Shown here piece by piece: positions 1-8,968 of a stretch of 64,000 nucleotides of DNA. The notes beneath the pieces were generated by a model. That model was not told the origin of the DNA. It saw only the letters and a list, made by a program, of their open reading frames with translations, and made no database searches. Each line of letters opens with the position of its first letter. Position 1 is the first letter of the stretch. This DNA is from Pseudomonadales bacterium (GTDB lineage Bacteria; Pseudomonadota; Gammaproteobacteria; Pseudomonadales; Azotimanducaceae): NCBI GenBank assembly GCA_028285415.1, contig JANQPF010000021.1, positions 163,433-227,432 of the forward strand, given 5' to 3'. A program made the position numbers and the translations under genes.

Positions 1-200
1 TCAAAGACATCGCGGAGAACCCGGCGGATTACGCCGTGGTGCGCTCGATCAACGAGATTGGCCACTACATGGGCAAGCGGACCGTGGCGGAGTACGTCGA
101 AGACGGTGACATTCTGAACAGCGTCCGCGAGATTGGCGTGGATTTCGCCCAGGGTTTCCAGATCAGTAAACCCTGCCTCCTGCAGGAGCTGGCGGTCTAG
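1..200 (+). CDS. EAL domain protein, C-terminal end (partial)
   Basis: The reading frame enters from outside the window and ends with TAG at 198-200, giving the last 66 or so residues. They match the end of EAL phosphodiesterase domains: a segment with INEIGHYMGKRTVAEYVEDG, then IGVDFAQGFQISKP. These domains hydrolyse cyclic di-GMP. The EAL motif, any GGDEF partner and any sensor domain lie outside the window, so activity cannot be judged. The stop codon overlaps the argF stop codon on the opposite strand by a few bases. Confidence 0.85.
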   Translation, partial: KDIAENPADYAVVRSINEIGHYMGKRTVAEYVEDGDILNSVREIGVDFAQGFQISKPCLLQELAV

Positions 201-1111
201 CCTCCGACGCGTCCGAGCAAGAGGAATTCCATCAGTGCTTTCTGACTGTGCAGCCGGTTGCCGGCTTCCTGGAAAACCACGCTGCGCGCGTCATCCAGAA
301 TCGTATCGTTGACTTCCTCACCGCGATGCGCCGGCAGGCAGTGCATGAAGAGCGCGTCGCCGTTGGCCTGATCGAGGAGCGCTTCGTTCACCTGATAAGG
401 CGCAAAAATCTCGCGGCGGTTTTCTTCCTGACCTTCGTGGCCCATTGATGACCAGACGTCGGTGACGACGAGGTCTGCCTGAGCGACCGCCTCCTGGGGT
501 GTTTCCACCAGCTGGGCGTTGTTCGTGCTGGCGAGGATACCCTCGTCGGGCAGGTAACCTTCGGGGCTTGCGATCTTGAGGTTAAAACCCCACTGGCGCG
601 CGGCGTTGATGTAGGAGTGGCACATGTTGTAGCCGTCGCCGATGAACGCAACGGTTGCTCCGCTGATGCTGCCACGCTTCTCCTCGAACGTCTGGATGTC
701 CGCCAGCAGCTGACAGGGGTGCAGCAGGCTCGACATGGCGTTGATGACGGGAATGGTCGAGTACTCTGCCAGAGTTTCGATGGCCGCCTGGTCGTGGGTG
801 CGGATCATCACAATGTCGACCATCTCCGACAGGACCCGGGCGAAATCGGGAATCGGCTCCCCGCGGCCAAGCTGGCTGTCCGCCGTGCCGAGAAAAATGG
901 CGTGCCCGCCCATCTGTGCCATGCCCGCCTGGAACGCAACACGCGTGCGGGTGCTGTGCATTTGCAGGACCAGCGCGCCCGTCTTGCCGACGAGCGGACG
1001 ATAGACCTCACCGGCGTCGTGCATCTTGCGGAATTCACGGCCGCGTTGAATCAGGTAGTCGAGTTCTTCGAAAGAAAAATCCAGAAGCGACAGGAAGTCC
1101 CGCTTGGCCAT
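197..1111 (-). CDS. argF: Ornithine carbamoyltransferase
   Basis: This enzyme makes citrulline from ornithine and carbamoyl phosphate in arginine biosynthesis. The 304-residue protein has the usual length. The carbamoyl-phosphate loop STRTR is at residues 53-57, and the ornithine-side signature HCLPAHRG is at 257-264. The HCLPAHRG form is typical of the anabolic enzyme. The gene lies 19 nt downstream of argD on the same strand, so the two probably form an argD-argF operon. argG is also in the window at 7043, so three arginine genes are close together. Confidence 0.96.
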   Translation of the reverse strand: MAKRDFLSLLDFSFEELDYLIQRGREFRKMHDAGEVYRPLVGKTGALVLQMHSTRTRVAFQAGMAQMGGHAIFLGTADSQLGRGEPIPDFARVLSEMVDIVMIRTHDQAAIETLAEYSTIPVINAMSSLLHPCQLLADIQTFEEKRGSISGATVAFIGDGYNMCHSYINAARQWGFNLKIASPEGYLPDEGILASTNNAQLVETPQEAVAQADLVVTDVWSSMGHEGQEENRREIFAPYQVNEALLDQANGDALFMHCLPAHRGEEVNDTILDDARSVVFQEAGNRLHSQKALMEFLLLGRVGG

Positions 1112-1130
1112 GGCGAATGCCTTTGGTTGG

Positions 1131-2279
1131 TTAGGATTGAACGAGAGAGACGACTTTGGCGGTCAGCTCGTCTGCTTCAGCGTCGGTCAGCGTCAGCGGC
1201 GGCAGGAGACGCAGGATATTGCCCTGCGTCACGTTGATCAGTACCCCTTTGGCGAGACCCGCTTCGACCAGGTGCGGTGCGTCCTCGTTGAGCTCCACGG
1301 CCAGCATCAATCCCAGCCCGCGGATTTCCTTGACGGCGTTGTTGCCCTCCAGACCGGTGCGCAGGCCGGCGAGAATCCGCTCACCCAGCTCCGCCGCTCG
1401 CGTGCAGAGGCCGTGTTCTTCAATCTCGTCGAGCACGGCGTGGCCCGCGGCACACGCCAGCGGATTGCCACCGAAGGTAGAGCCGTGATTGCCCGGTACA
1501 AAAAGCTCAGCGGCCGCACCCCGGGCGAGGCACGCACCAATGGGCATGCCGTTGCCGAGCCCTTTGGCGGTCGTGACGACGTCGGGCATGCAGTCGCTGT
1601 GCTGGTAGGCGAAGTATTTACCGGTGCGGCCGTTGCCGGTCTGCACCTCGTCGAGCATGAAGAGCCAGTCGTGCGCGTCACACACTGTGCGCAGCTTCGC
1701 AAGATATTCAGGATCGGGGATGACAATCCCGCCTTCGCCGAGGACCGGCTCGACGAAAATACCCACAACGTCGGGGTTGTTGTCAGCGATCTGCTGGATC
1801 GCCTCGACGTCGTTGTACGGCGCGCGCACGAATCCCGACAGGAGCGGTTCGAAGCCCGCGTGCACCTTGCGGTTGCCGGTGGCCGTCAGCGTTGCCATCG
1901 TGCGCCCGTGAAAGCTGCCGTCCATGACGACAACCGCGGGTTTTTTGATGCCTTTCTGATTGCCTTTGAGCCGTGCAAGCTTGATCGCCGCCTCGTTCGC
2001 CTCGGCACCGGAGTTGGCGAAGAACACCTTTTCCATGCCCGACAGCTCGCACAGGCGGTCTGCGAGCTTCGTCTGCAGTGGGATCTCGTACAGGTTGGAG
2101 GTGTGAGTCAGAGTGCCCGCCTGGTCAGCAAGCGCTCTGGCAACGCGCTCATTGGCGTGACCGATACCTACGACCGCGAGGCCGGTGAGTCCGTCCAGAT
2201 AGCGTTTGCCTTCGCTATCTTCCAGGTAAGCGCCTTTGCCGCTGACAAACGACACGGGCAGGCGCGCATAGGTATTCAT
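1131..2279 (-). CDS. argD: Acetylornithine aminotransferase
   Basis: PLP-dependent class III aminotransferase that converts N-acetylglutamate semialdehyde to N-acetylornithine; it may also serve as succinyldiaminopimelate aminotransferase. From the ATG at 2279 the protein has 382 residues and starts MNTYARLPVSF, the normal start for this family. A GTG four codons upstream (2291) is possible. The PLP lysine lies in TTAKGLGNG at about residue 239, preceded by the DEVQTG motif. It is the first gene of the argD-argF pair. Confidence 0.95.
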   Translation of the reverse strand: MNTYARLPVSFVSGKGAYLEDSEGKRYLDGLTGLAVVGIGHANERVARALADQAGTLTHTSNLYEIPLQTKLADRLCELSGMEKVFFANSGAEANEAAIKLARLKGNQKGIKKPAVVVMDGSFHGRTMATLTATGNRKVHAGFEPLLSGFVRAPYNDVEAIQQIADNNPDVVGIFVEPVLGEGGIVIPDPEYLAKLRTVCDAHDWLFMLDEVQTGNGRTGKYFAYQHSDCMPDVVTTAKGLGNGMPIGACLARGAAAELFVPGNHGSTFGGNPLACAAGHAVLDEIEEHGLCTRAAELGERILAGLRTGLEGNNAVKEIRGLGLMLAVELNEDAPHLVEAGLAKGVLINVTQGNILRLLPPLTLTDAEADELTAKVVSLVQS

Positions 2280-2331
2280 TAAGTGGCTCACGGTCTTTAT
2301 CGCCTATAACCCGAGGATGAATTTTCAGATC

Positions 2332-2362
2332 CCAGAAAAACAACAGGCGGCTGCTGCCGCCT
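2332..2362 (-). terminator. Intrinsic terminator after creD
   Basis: On the minus strand a perfect 7-bp GC-rich stem (AGGCGGC / GCCGCCT) with the four-base loop AGCA is followed by GTTGTTTTTCT. It lies just past the creD stop codon and upstream of argD, where a terminator would be expected. Confidence 0.6.
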
Positions 2363-2397
2363 GACGAAACGAAGGAAGATACTCCAAAGGATGGCAG

Positions 2398-3669
2398 CTA
2401 TTCAACCCCGGGGATGGGCGGCGGTTCGGCAAGCCGCTGGGTGCTCCACATGAGCGCGCCGATGCCGAGAAGCAGCAGCAGCGTGCCCGCGAGAAGGGCG
2501 TAAGCTTCGAGCAGCAGCAGAACGTAGAGCGCGGTGTATGCACTGACGAGGACGCCGCCTGCGGTCAGCGTCAGCCGCCTCAGCGCGGTCATGCGGTGTA
2601 CGTACCAGGTGATGAGACCGCACACGACGGTGCTGGCGGTCACGTAGGCCAGCACGAACGGCAGGTGTTCAGCCAGCGCCAGCAGCGCCAGGAAAAACAC
2701 GAGAATTGCCGCGCCCGTGCTCACGTACTGCACGAGGTGGAAACGCCATCCGCTCGTGAGCTCGAAACAAATGAGCGTGAGGTAGGTGACGGCAAGAAAG
2801 AGCACCCCGTATTTGGCGCTGCGCTGGACCATGCGGTAGATCCCAACGGGCTCGTTGAGGGCCACCACGGCGGCCCGGTCGTTGAAGGCGTCAGGCGGCC
2901 CGTCTCCCTGCCAGCTGGCGGGCAGGCCGCTGAGTGGCAGATAGCGCCAGGTAGACTCGAAGCCACCGGCGTCGACGGTTGCCTCCGCGGGGAGGAAGCG
3001 GCCTCTGAAACTCGGGTGTGGCCAGGTACCCGACAGGGTTGTGTCCGCCTGCAGCGCCGTCGGCACCAGCCTCAGGCTCGCCGCGCCGCGCACCGTGAAC
3101 CGTGCCTCGACCTGGAGCGGCTCACTGGCGTCGACCCGGGCGCTGAGTCCGTCCAGCCCGCTGCCGTCATCTGCCGTCTCTTTCGAGGAGAACGGTTGCC
3201 AGGTCAGCGCCTCACCGTTGACGTTGAGCTCAGCCTCGGTCAGTCCGAAGCTGTCGGCAAGGCCGACGATCAGCTCGGCATTCTGCCAGTCGAGCTGATC
3301 GTCGCGGTCCGGCGCGAACTCCGTGCTGACCGTCATCTCAGCCGTGTACACGGGCACGTCGAAAATGCCGCGGCTGCGCAGCGTATGCTCGAGTTTGACA
3401 TCGTGGCGTGCCGCGGACGCTGCAAACGTGCGGATCCCCTCCGCCTCGCTGATCTGCCACACCGCGTCACCCGGTTTGACGGGCACGCGCAGCATCGGCG
3501 CCGTGACCACCTGGGCCTGCCCCCATCCCTCGATCACGGTGGCGCGGGCTTCGGCATAGTAAGTTTCACGCTCGTAGGCGAGATCGGTAATGAGCAGGAG
3601 TGGCAGCAGCAGCGCGAGTGCCAGCGCGCCAACAAGCAGGAATCGCACGGTCGTGTTGTTCGTGTCCAT
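2398..3669 (-). CDS. creD: Inner membrane protein of the CreD family
   Basis: The 423-residue protein has one N-terminal membrane segment (about 8-29), a large periplasmic beta-rich region, and four or five membrane segments in the last 150 residues. The transition segment AKYGVLFLAVTYLTLICFEL is characteristic of CreD. In enterobacteria CreD belongs to the CreBC envelope-stress regulon; its biochemical role is not known. No creB or creC is present next to it, so this copy is either orphaned or under other control. GGAGG lies about 10 nt upstream of the ATG, and a terminator follows the gene. Confidence 0.85.
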   Translation of the reverse strand: MDTNNTTVRFLLVGALALALLLPLLLITDLAYERETYYAEARATVIEGWGQAQVVTAPMLRVPVKPGDAVWQISEAEGIRTFAASAARHDVKLEHTLRSRGIFDVPVYTAEMTVSTEFAPDRDDQLDWQNAELIVGLADSFGLTEAELNVNGEALTWQPFSSKETADDGSGLDGLSARVDASEPLQVEARFTVRGAASLRLVPTALQADTTLSGTWPHPSFRGRFLPAEATVDAGGFESTWRYLPLSGLPASWQGDGPPDAFNDRAAVVALNEPVGIYRMVQRSAKYGVLFLAVTYLTLICFELTSGWRFHLVQYVSTGAAILVFFLALLALAEHLPFVLAYVTASTVVCGLITWYVHRMTALRRLTLTAGGVLVSAYTALYVLLLLEAYALLAGTLLLLLGIGALMWSTQRLAEPPPIPGVE

Positions 3670-3789
3670 GGGTAGGTGCCTCCGGTCCAGAGGAGCACCC
3701 TAGATCAGCCTCGCGCAAAATCCGTGCAAATGTCCGCTCGAAACTGCAGGGGTTGGCCTGCATCCGTGCATCGGCGTTTCTGTGCCGAG

Positions 3790-4944
3790 CTAGCCGTGCA
3801 GCGCGTTGAGGCGTGCTTCGATGGCGCTGTTGAGGCGCTCGATGCCGTCGGCGAGGACGCTGCGCGGACAGGCGAAGTTGAGGCGAATGTAGCCCGGGGT
3901 GCCGAACTGCTCGCCGGGCGAGATACCCAGCCCGTGCTGGACGAAATACGGCTCCGTGTGCTCGAGCTCGAGATCGCGGACATCGATCCAGGCGAGATAG
4001 GTGGCCTGCAGCGGGGTAAGCCGCGGACCGAGGGCCGCTGCCAGGAGCGCGAGATTGCCGCGCAGGTAGTCCACGAGCTCACCCACCCACGGGCCGCGGT
4101 CTTTGAATGCCGCTTCTGAGGCGATGAACCCCAGCGGGCCGATGCCCGGCATGAGGCCGGCGCGTGCGTCCAGAAACCGCCGGCGCAGCCCGGGATCCGG
4201 AATGACCGCAGCGGCGCACGAGATGCCGGGAATGTTGTAGACCTTGGTTGCGGCATAGAGGCTGATGGTGCGCCTGGCGATCTCCGGGTGTGCGGCTGCA
4301 ACCGGAATGTGCCGGCTGGCAGGATCGAGCACGATGTTGCAGTGGATCTCGTCGCTCACGAGCAGGAGGTCGTTCGCCTCGACAAAGCGCGCGAGTGCCG
4401 CAAGCTCCTCCGCGTCGTAGGCGCGCCCGGTTGGGTTCTGCGGATTGCAGATCATGAGCATGCGGGTGTGCGTATCGCTTGCGGCAGACATTGCGTCCAT
4501 GTCCATTTGCCAGACGTCGTGGTCGAGGCGCATCGGCACCCGCACGTCGCGGATACCGGCGTTGGCCGCAAGATCGAGAAACGGGTGGTAGACGGGCGTT
4601 GGGATCAGGAGGTTGTCCCCGGGGTCGACGCAGCGTGCAGCCAGATTCAGCGCTGGTACCACGCCGGGTACCCAGACGATCCATGCGTCCGGGACCTCCC
4701 AGCCGAAGTGATGGGCAAGCCAGTCGCGCAACGCCTCATTGAGGCTGGCCGGCCGATCCGTGTAACCGAGTACCGGATGGTCCAGGCGCTCGCGCAGCGC
4801 GTCGAGGATGAACCCGGGTGCTGCAAAATCCATATCCGCCACCCACATGGGCAGCACGTCCGGTGGAAACTTCAGCCACTTGGTGCTCTGGGTGCCGTGA
4901 CGGTTGACGGGCGTGTCGAACTGTTTTTCGAAGGGGGCGCTCAT
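3790..4944 (-). CDS. MalY/PatB-type aminotransferase (putative C-S lyase)
   Basis: Fold-type I PLP enzyme of the MalY/PatB family, whose members cleave cystathionine or related cysteine S-conjugates. N-terminal features are typical: PLPMWVADMDF, then the GYTDRP segment. NPQNPTGR and a lysine-containing ATKVYNIPGISC, which should carry PLP, follow. The ATG at 4944 gives 384 residues, close to the family norm. A TTG at 4962 would add six residues. The gene is divergent from grxD across a short gap that must hold both promoters. The exact substrate cannot be read from the sequence. Confidence 0.85.
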   Translation of the reverse strand: MSAPFEKQFDTPVNRHGTQSTKWLKFPPDVLPMWVADMDFAAPGFILDALRERLDHPVLGYTDRPASLNEALRDWLAHHFGWEVPDAWIVWVPGVVPALNLAARCVDPGDNLLIPTPVYHPFLDLAANAGIRDVRVPMRLDHDVWQMDMDAMSAASDTHTRMLMICNPQNPTGRAYDAEELAALARFVEANDLLLVSDEIHCNIVLDPASRHIPVAAAHPEIARRTISLYAATKVYNIPGISCAAAVIPDPGLRRRFLDARAGLMPGIGPLGFIASEAAFKDRGPWVGELVDYLRGNLALLAAALGPRLTPLQATYLAWIDVRDLELEHTEPYFVQHGLGISPGEQFGTPGYIRLNFACPRSVLADGIERLNSAIEARLNALHG

Positions 4945-5031
4945 GAATTGGTTATCTGACAATGGCGCAAAGGTATAAGCAATTTGGCATCAAATCGCTA
5001 CAATGTGCCGATTACTTTTTGAGAAATCGAC

Positions 5032-5373
5032 ATGTCCGAAGAAGTTTTGAGCGTGATCAAGCAGCAGATCGAGGAAAACCCGATCATTCTCTACATGAAA
5101 GGGTCTCCGCAGGCGCCGCAGTGTGGTTTCTCGGCGCAGACGGTGCAGTGCATGGTTGCCTGTGGCCAACGCTTCGCCTACGTCGACATTCTCAGCAATC
5201 CTGACATCCGCGCAACGCTGCCGGGCTATGCCAACTGGCCCACCTTCCCGCAGCTCTGGGTAGACGGTGAGCTCGTGGGTGGCTGCGACATCATCACCGA
5301 GATGTTCGAAACCGGTGAACTGTTGACGCTGTTGGAAGATACGTCGGCAAAACACGCGCCCGCCGAGGAATGA
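5032..5373 (+). CDS. grxD: Monothiol glutaredoxin (Grx4 family)
   Basis: The 113-residue protein carries the monothiol CGFS motif at residues 31-34, the WPTFPQLWVDGELVGGCDI segment that binds glutathione, and the usual length. Such proteins form [2Fe-2S]-bridged dimers or heterodimers with BolA and pass clusters to target proteins. A GAGAAAT sequence precedes the ATG. The neighbour rnt is convergent, with only a ten-base gap. The argF-grxD-rnt-motY-argG neighbourhood is also seen in Pseudomonas. Confidence 0.95.
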   Translation: MSEEVLSVIKQQIEENPIILYMKGSPQAPQCGFSAQTVQCMVACGQRFAYVDILSNPDIRATLPGYANWPTFPQLWVDGELVGGCDIITEMFETGELLTLLEDTSAKHAPAEE

Positions 5374-5383
5374 GGCGAGCGCC

Positions 5384-5980
5384 CTAGTCCGCATCGGGCG
5401 GCTCGTACGCCCAGCCATTCACCACCCGGCAGAAGAGTTCTGCGGTGCGCGATGCGTCGTACGCCGCGCTGTGCGCCTGCTGCTCGTCAAACGCAAGCCC
5501 GGCGCGGCGGCACGCTTCCGACAGCACCGTATGACCGTAGGCGACGGCGGCCAGCGAAGCCGTATCCAGCGAGCTGAACGGGTGGAATGGATTGCGTTTG
5601 ATACCCGCGCGCGCGCAGGCGGCGTTCAGAAAGCCCTGATCGAAAGAAGCGTTGTGGGCAACGAGGATTGCGCGGTTGCAGCCTTCCGCTTTCATGACTT
5701 TGCGCACGATGCGGAAGAACTCGGTCAACACCGTTTTCTCATCGCCCGCTTCGCGTCTGGGATCAATGCCCGTGAACTTGAGGCTTGCCGGATCAATTTC
5801 CGCGCCGGGAAAGGGTGCAATGGGCCAGCTATAGAGGGTATCCGTCTGCAGCTGACCGTCCTTGAAGCTCAGAAACTGGCAGGCCAGCTCCAGCATCGGG
5901 TGGATGCTGTTGTCGAAGCCGCCGGTTTCCAGATCCACAACCACCGGAAGGTACCCGCGGAATCGCGCACTGAGTTTCAT
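5384..5980 (-). CDS. rnt: Ribonuclease T
   Basis: A DEDD-family 3'-5' exoribonuclease that trims tRNA and other stable RNA ends and removes the 3'-terminal AMP of tRNA. Exo I is in VVVDLETGGFD near residue 15, Exo II in ILVAHNASFD, and Exo III in HSAAYDASRTAELF with its catalytic histidine. RNPFHPFSSLDTA is specific to the RNase T group. At 198 residues it is slightly shorter than the enterobacterial enzyme. The Exo I motif reads ETGGF where E. coli has ETAGF, which is harmless. Confidence 0.94.
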   Translation of the reverse strand: MKLSARFRGYLPVVVDLETGGFDNSIHPMLELACQFLSFKDGQLQTDTLYSWPIAPFPGAEIDPASLKFTGIDPRREAGDEKTVLTEFFRIVRKVMKAEGCNRAILVAHNASFDQGFLNAACARAGIKRNPFHPFSSLDTASLAAVAYGHTVLSEACRRAGLAFDEQQAHSAAYDASRTAELFCRVVNGWAYEPPDAD

Positions 5981-6075
5981 GCAAACACCTTAACAACTTT
6001 TCATCGGTGCGTATGGCTCAAGTTTGCCGAGCTGCTGCCGATAACCGTGCTGTGAACCTCCGTAATCGAAATCGA

Positions 6076-6954
6076 ATGCGCCTGGCGCTTACGACCCTGC
6101 TGGTTGTGCTGCCGCTCAAGAGCTTTGCGGACCCGTTGCGGTTCACCGCAGATTGGGAGTCGGACTGGCAGCATCTCGTGACCGGCGACGTCTGTCAGCT
6201 GGTGCTCGAGATCGGTGCTTATGGCGAGGCGCGGTTTGTCGGCTCGACGAGCATGGCGCCCGTGTTCGAGCTGCAGGCCCGTCGCGATCTGCATGCCCGG
6301 GGTCCGCTCGAGGTGTCGCAGTACGCGCCGCCCTGGCATCCCGTGGCGGGCGCGCGCCGCAACCTGGGTGAGCTTCTCCACATCGAAGGCGGTGGCGCGC
6401 TTGCACGCGACGACATGGCGCTCGCCATGCTTGCCGCGCTCAAACAAGGTTGGCATCTCGAGCTCACAGCACCCGCAAGATACGACGCAGGCCGTACGGT
6501 GGTGCTCGATGTGAACGCCAGAAGTCTCGCCCCCTCGCTGCACAATTTCCTCGACTGTGCGCATACACAGATTGCCGTTTCCTGGGAGAAGATGTCCCGC
6601 ACGCGCATCACGTATGAGGTTGACGATCACAACGTGAACGAGGATGGGCAGGCCCGGCTGGCGGCCCTGGTGCGATTCGTCAAAGAAGATCCGAGCATCA
6701 ACACGCTCTACGTGGACGGGCATACCGATGACAGCGGCACCCCGCGCAAAAACTATCAACTCTCGAAACGCCGCGCCGAGACCGTGGCGCAGCATCTGCG
6801 CGACGCGGGGCTCGAGGAGCAGGCCATTGTCGTGCGCTACCATGGCGAAGTGTACCCCGTGGCGGACAACACAAGCGTCGACGGCAAGGCCATGAACCGC
6901 CGGACAACCGTCAGACTCGCCCGGGAAGGTGGCCAGGCGCTGGTCAGCAAGTAG
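6076..6954 (+). CDS. motY: MotY-type flagellar T-ring protein (OmpA family)
   Basis: From the ATG at 6076 the protein has 292 residues and begins with a clear signal peptide, MRLALTTLLVVLPLKSFA. A GTG at 6007 is open but would bury it. Residues about 20-150 match the MotY N-terminal domain, with CQLVLEIGAYGEARF and the APPWHP motif. The C-terminal half is an OmpA-like peptidoglycan-binding domain (VDGHTDDSGTPRKNYQLSKRRA). MotY forms the periplasmic T ring that anchors sodium-type stator units in polar flagella. Position between rnt and argG supports the call. No other flagellar gene is in the window. Confidence 0.85.
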   Translation: MRLALTTLLVVLPLKSFADPLRFTADWESDWQHLVTGDVCQLVLEIGAYGEARFVGSTSMAPVFELQARRDLHARGPLEVSQYAPPWHPVAGARRNLGELLHIEGGGALARDDMALAMLAALKQGWHLELTAPARYDAGRTVVLDVNARSLAPSLHNFLDCAHTQIAVSWEKMSRTRITYEVDDHNVNEDGQARLAALVRFVKEDPSINTLYVDGHTDDSGTPRKNYQLSKRRAETVAQHLRDAGLEEQAIVVRYHGEVYPVADNTSVDGKAMNRRTTVRLAREGGQALVSK

Positions 6955-6984
6955 TTCCGTCCGCCGCCTGAGTGAAGTTCGTTA

Positions 6985-7012
6985 TTGCAACTTCGCGGGC
7001 TTCGCCTAATAT
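6985..7012 (+). promoter_or_regulatory. Candidate sigma-70 promoter of argG with overlapping inverted repeat
   Basis: TTGCAA (6985-6990) and TAATAT (7007-7012) are spaced by 16 bp, each matching four of six consensus bases. An inverted repeat, GAAGTT (6974-6979) and AACTTC (6989-6994), overlaps the -35 element and could be a repressor site. Found by eye only. Confidence 0.5.
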
Positions 7013-7042
7013 GGCGCGCCCGAAAGGCGGTTGGACAATCTC

Positions 7043-8263
7043 GTGGCAGACAAAATGAAAATTGTGCTGGCTTATTCCGGTGGCCTGGATACCTCGGTCA
7101 TCTGCCGCTGGCTGCAGGAAACGTACGACGCTGAGGTGGTCACGTTCACTGCGGACATCGGCCAGGGTGAAGAAGTGGAGCCCGCGCGTGAGAAGGCCAA
7201 GTCGATGGGCGTGCGTGAGATCTACATTGAAGATCTGACCGAGGACTTCGTCGCGAACTACGTCTTTCCCATGTTCCGGGCCAATACGGTCTACGAAGGC
7301 GAGTACCTGCTTGGTACCAGCATCGCCCGGCCGCTCATCACCAAGCGTCTGGTGGAGATCGCCAAGGAGACCGGCGCGCAGGCGGTCTCCCATGGGTCCA
7401 CCGGCAAAGGCAACGACCAGGTGCGCTACGAGCTCGGCGCGTATGCGCTGAACCCGGGCATCAAAGTGATTGCGCCGTGGCGGGAGTGGGATCTCAACTC
7501 CCGTGAGGCGCTGATGGACTTCTGCGAGAAGCACCAGATTCCGGTCGACTACATGCGCGGCGAAAAGTCACCCTATTCCATGGACGCCAATCTCCTGCAC
7601 ATCTCCTACGAAGGGGGCGGCTTGGAAGATCCGGCACAGCCCGCGGACGAGGACATGTGGCGCTGGAGCGTGGCGCCTGAAGCGGCGCCCGATGAGCCCG
7701 CCATCATCGAGCTCGGCTACGAATGCGGTGATCCGGTGTCCTTGAACGGTACCCCCATGTCAGCCGCGACCATCCTGCGTACGTTGAACGAGTGGGGTGG
7801 GGCGCATGGCATCGGCCGCAGTGACATCGTCGAGAATCGTTTCGTCGGGATGAAATCGCGCGGCTGCTACGAAACCCCCGGCGGCACCATTCTGCTCAAG
7901 GGCCACCGCGCCATGGAGTCGATTACCCTCGACCGGGAGGTGGCGCATCTGAAGGACGAGCTGATGCCGCGCTATGCCAAGCTGATTTACAACGGCTACT
8001 GGTGGGCGCCGGAGCGCCACGTTCTGCAGAGTTTGATTGATGAGTCACAGAAAGTTGTCAATGGAGCGGTTACTCTCAAACTCTATAAAGGCTCAGTGTC
8101 TGTTGTGGGACGTAGTTCACAAAACGACAGCCTGTATGACGCGGACGTGGTCACCTTCGAAGACGATCAAGGGGCCTACGATCAGAGAGACGCCGGCGGT
8201 TTCATCAAGTTGAATGCATTACGCCTGCGTCTCGGCGCCAAGCGGGGTCGCGACTACTCCTGA
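7043..8263 (+). CDS. argG: Argininosuccinate synthase
   Basis: This enzyme condenses citrulline and aspartate with ATP, the step after ArgF. The ATP-pyrophosphatase P-loop AYSGGLDTS is at the N-terminus, followed by the family segments [10 protein letters not shown] and [15 protein letters not shown] at 7043 gives [14 protein letters not shown], the family's usual start, and 406 residues. A TTG at 7031 and an ATG at 7055 are alternatives; AAAGG at 7023-7027 does not decide between them. The aspartate- and citrulline-binding regions look intact. Confidence 0.95.
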   Translation: MADKMKIVLAYSGGLDTSVICRWLQETYDAEVVTFTADIGQGEEVEPAREKAKSMGVREIYIEDLTEDFVANYVFPMFRANTVYEGEYLLGTSIARPLITKRLVEIAKETGAQAVSHGSTGKGNDQVRYELGAYALNPGIKVIAPWREWDLNSREALMDFCEKHQIPVDYMRGEKSPYSMDANLLHISYEGGGLEDPAQPADEDMWRWSVAPEAAPDEPAIIELGYECGDPVSLNGTPMSAATILRTLNEWGGAHGIGRSDIVENRFVGMKSRGCYETPGGTILLKGHRAMESITLDREVAHLKDELMPRYAKLIYNGYWWAPERHVLQSLIDESQKVVNGAVTLKLYKGSVSVVGRSSQNDSLYDADVVTFEDDQGAYDQRDAGGFIKLNALRLRLGAKRGRDYS

Positions 8264-8319
8264 TCGATGCCTCCTGATTGCACGACGCTGAGCCTCGTTG
8301 TAACTACGAGAGCGAAGAG

Positions 8320-8883
8320 ATGGCCAACTATCAGGTGTTGTTCAACGGGGATATCGCAGAGGCGGCGAGCGTCGAAGCCGTGCGCGATAATCTGGCGCGC
8401 GAGCTTGGGCTCGATGAACGCAAAGCCAAGCAACTGTTCAGCGGACGCACGGTGGTGATCCGCAGCCAGCTGGATCAGCACCAGGCTCAGGCCTGGGCAG
8501 ACAAGCTGGCGAGCCTGGGTGCCATCTGCCGGATCAAAGACCTCACGCCCAAGGCGGACAAAGCAGCCTACGCGATCGACACCAAGGGAGATCGGGACAA
8601 CGTGGAAGAGACGCTGCGCGACATTACTGCAGCCCATCTCGAATGCCCCCGCTGCGGCCACCTGCAGCTCGACTCCAGCCACTGTGCACGGTGCGGCGTC
8701 GATCTGGAAGCGGCTTTCCGGCAGAAGTCGAAGGAAGATCTCCTGATCGAGAAGAAGATCCGCGAGTTGCGCGCGAAGCGCGAAGCCGCGAATGCCCCTG
8801 TGGTCGAGGACGATCACCTCGAAGCCACCGGCACCGACGAGGCCAAACCCAGAAAGGGTATGCTCAACTGGTTCAAGCGCTGA
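8320..8883 (+). CDS. Uncharacterised zinc-ribbon protein
   Basis: The ATG at 8320 follows AGCGAAGAG and gives 187 residues. Residues 1-75 form a small alpha/beta unit with LFNGDIAEAASVEAVRDNLA and LFSGRTVVIRSQLD, a pattern I recognise from unnamed gammaproteobacterial proteins. A four-cysteine zinc ribbon follows, with CPRC at 109-112 and CARC at 122-125. A charged helix and a WFKR end complete the protein. There is no signal peptide or membrane segment. It sits between argG and murI. I assign no function; regulation or nucleic-acid binding would be a guess based only on the ribbon. Confidence 0.7.
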   Translation: MANYQVLFNGDIAEAASVEAVRDNLARELGLDERKAKQLFSGRTVVIRSQLDQHQAQAWADKLASLGAICRIKDLTPKADKAAYAIDTKGDRDNVEETLRDITAAHLECPRCGHLQLDSSHCARCGVDLEAAFRQKSKEDLLIEKKIRELRAKREAANAPVVEDDHLEATGTDEAKPRKGMLNWFKR

Positions 8884-8968
8884 GCGCGTCGGCCCACGAA
8901 GCCGGGCGCTTGCGTCATGCGCAGCCGCCGCTACCATGACAACCCGACTCCACTGAGCGGGACTTTCC

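Noticed and set aside
1104..2282. A 392-residue open frame on the plus strand opposite argD
   Set aside because: It is the mirror of argD in a GC-rich genome; no domain, no ribosome site, arginine- and alanine-heavy composition without sense.
2316..2330. ATGAATTTTCAG-like sequence upstream of argD as an ArgR site
   Set aside because: Only one half-site resembles an arginine operator, with no second copy at the right distance.
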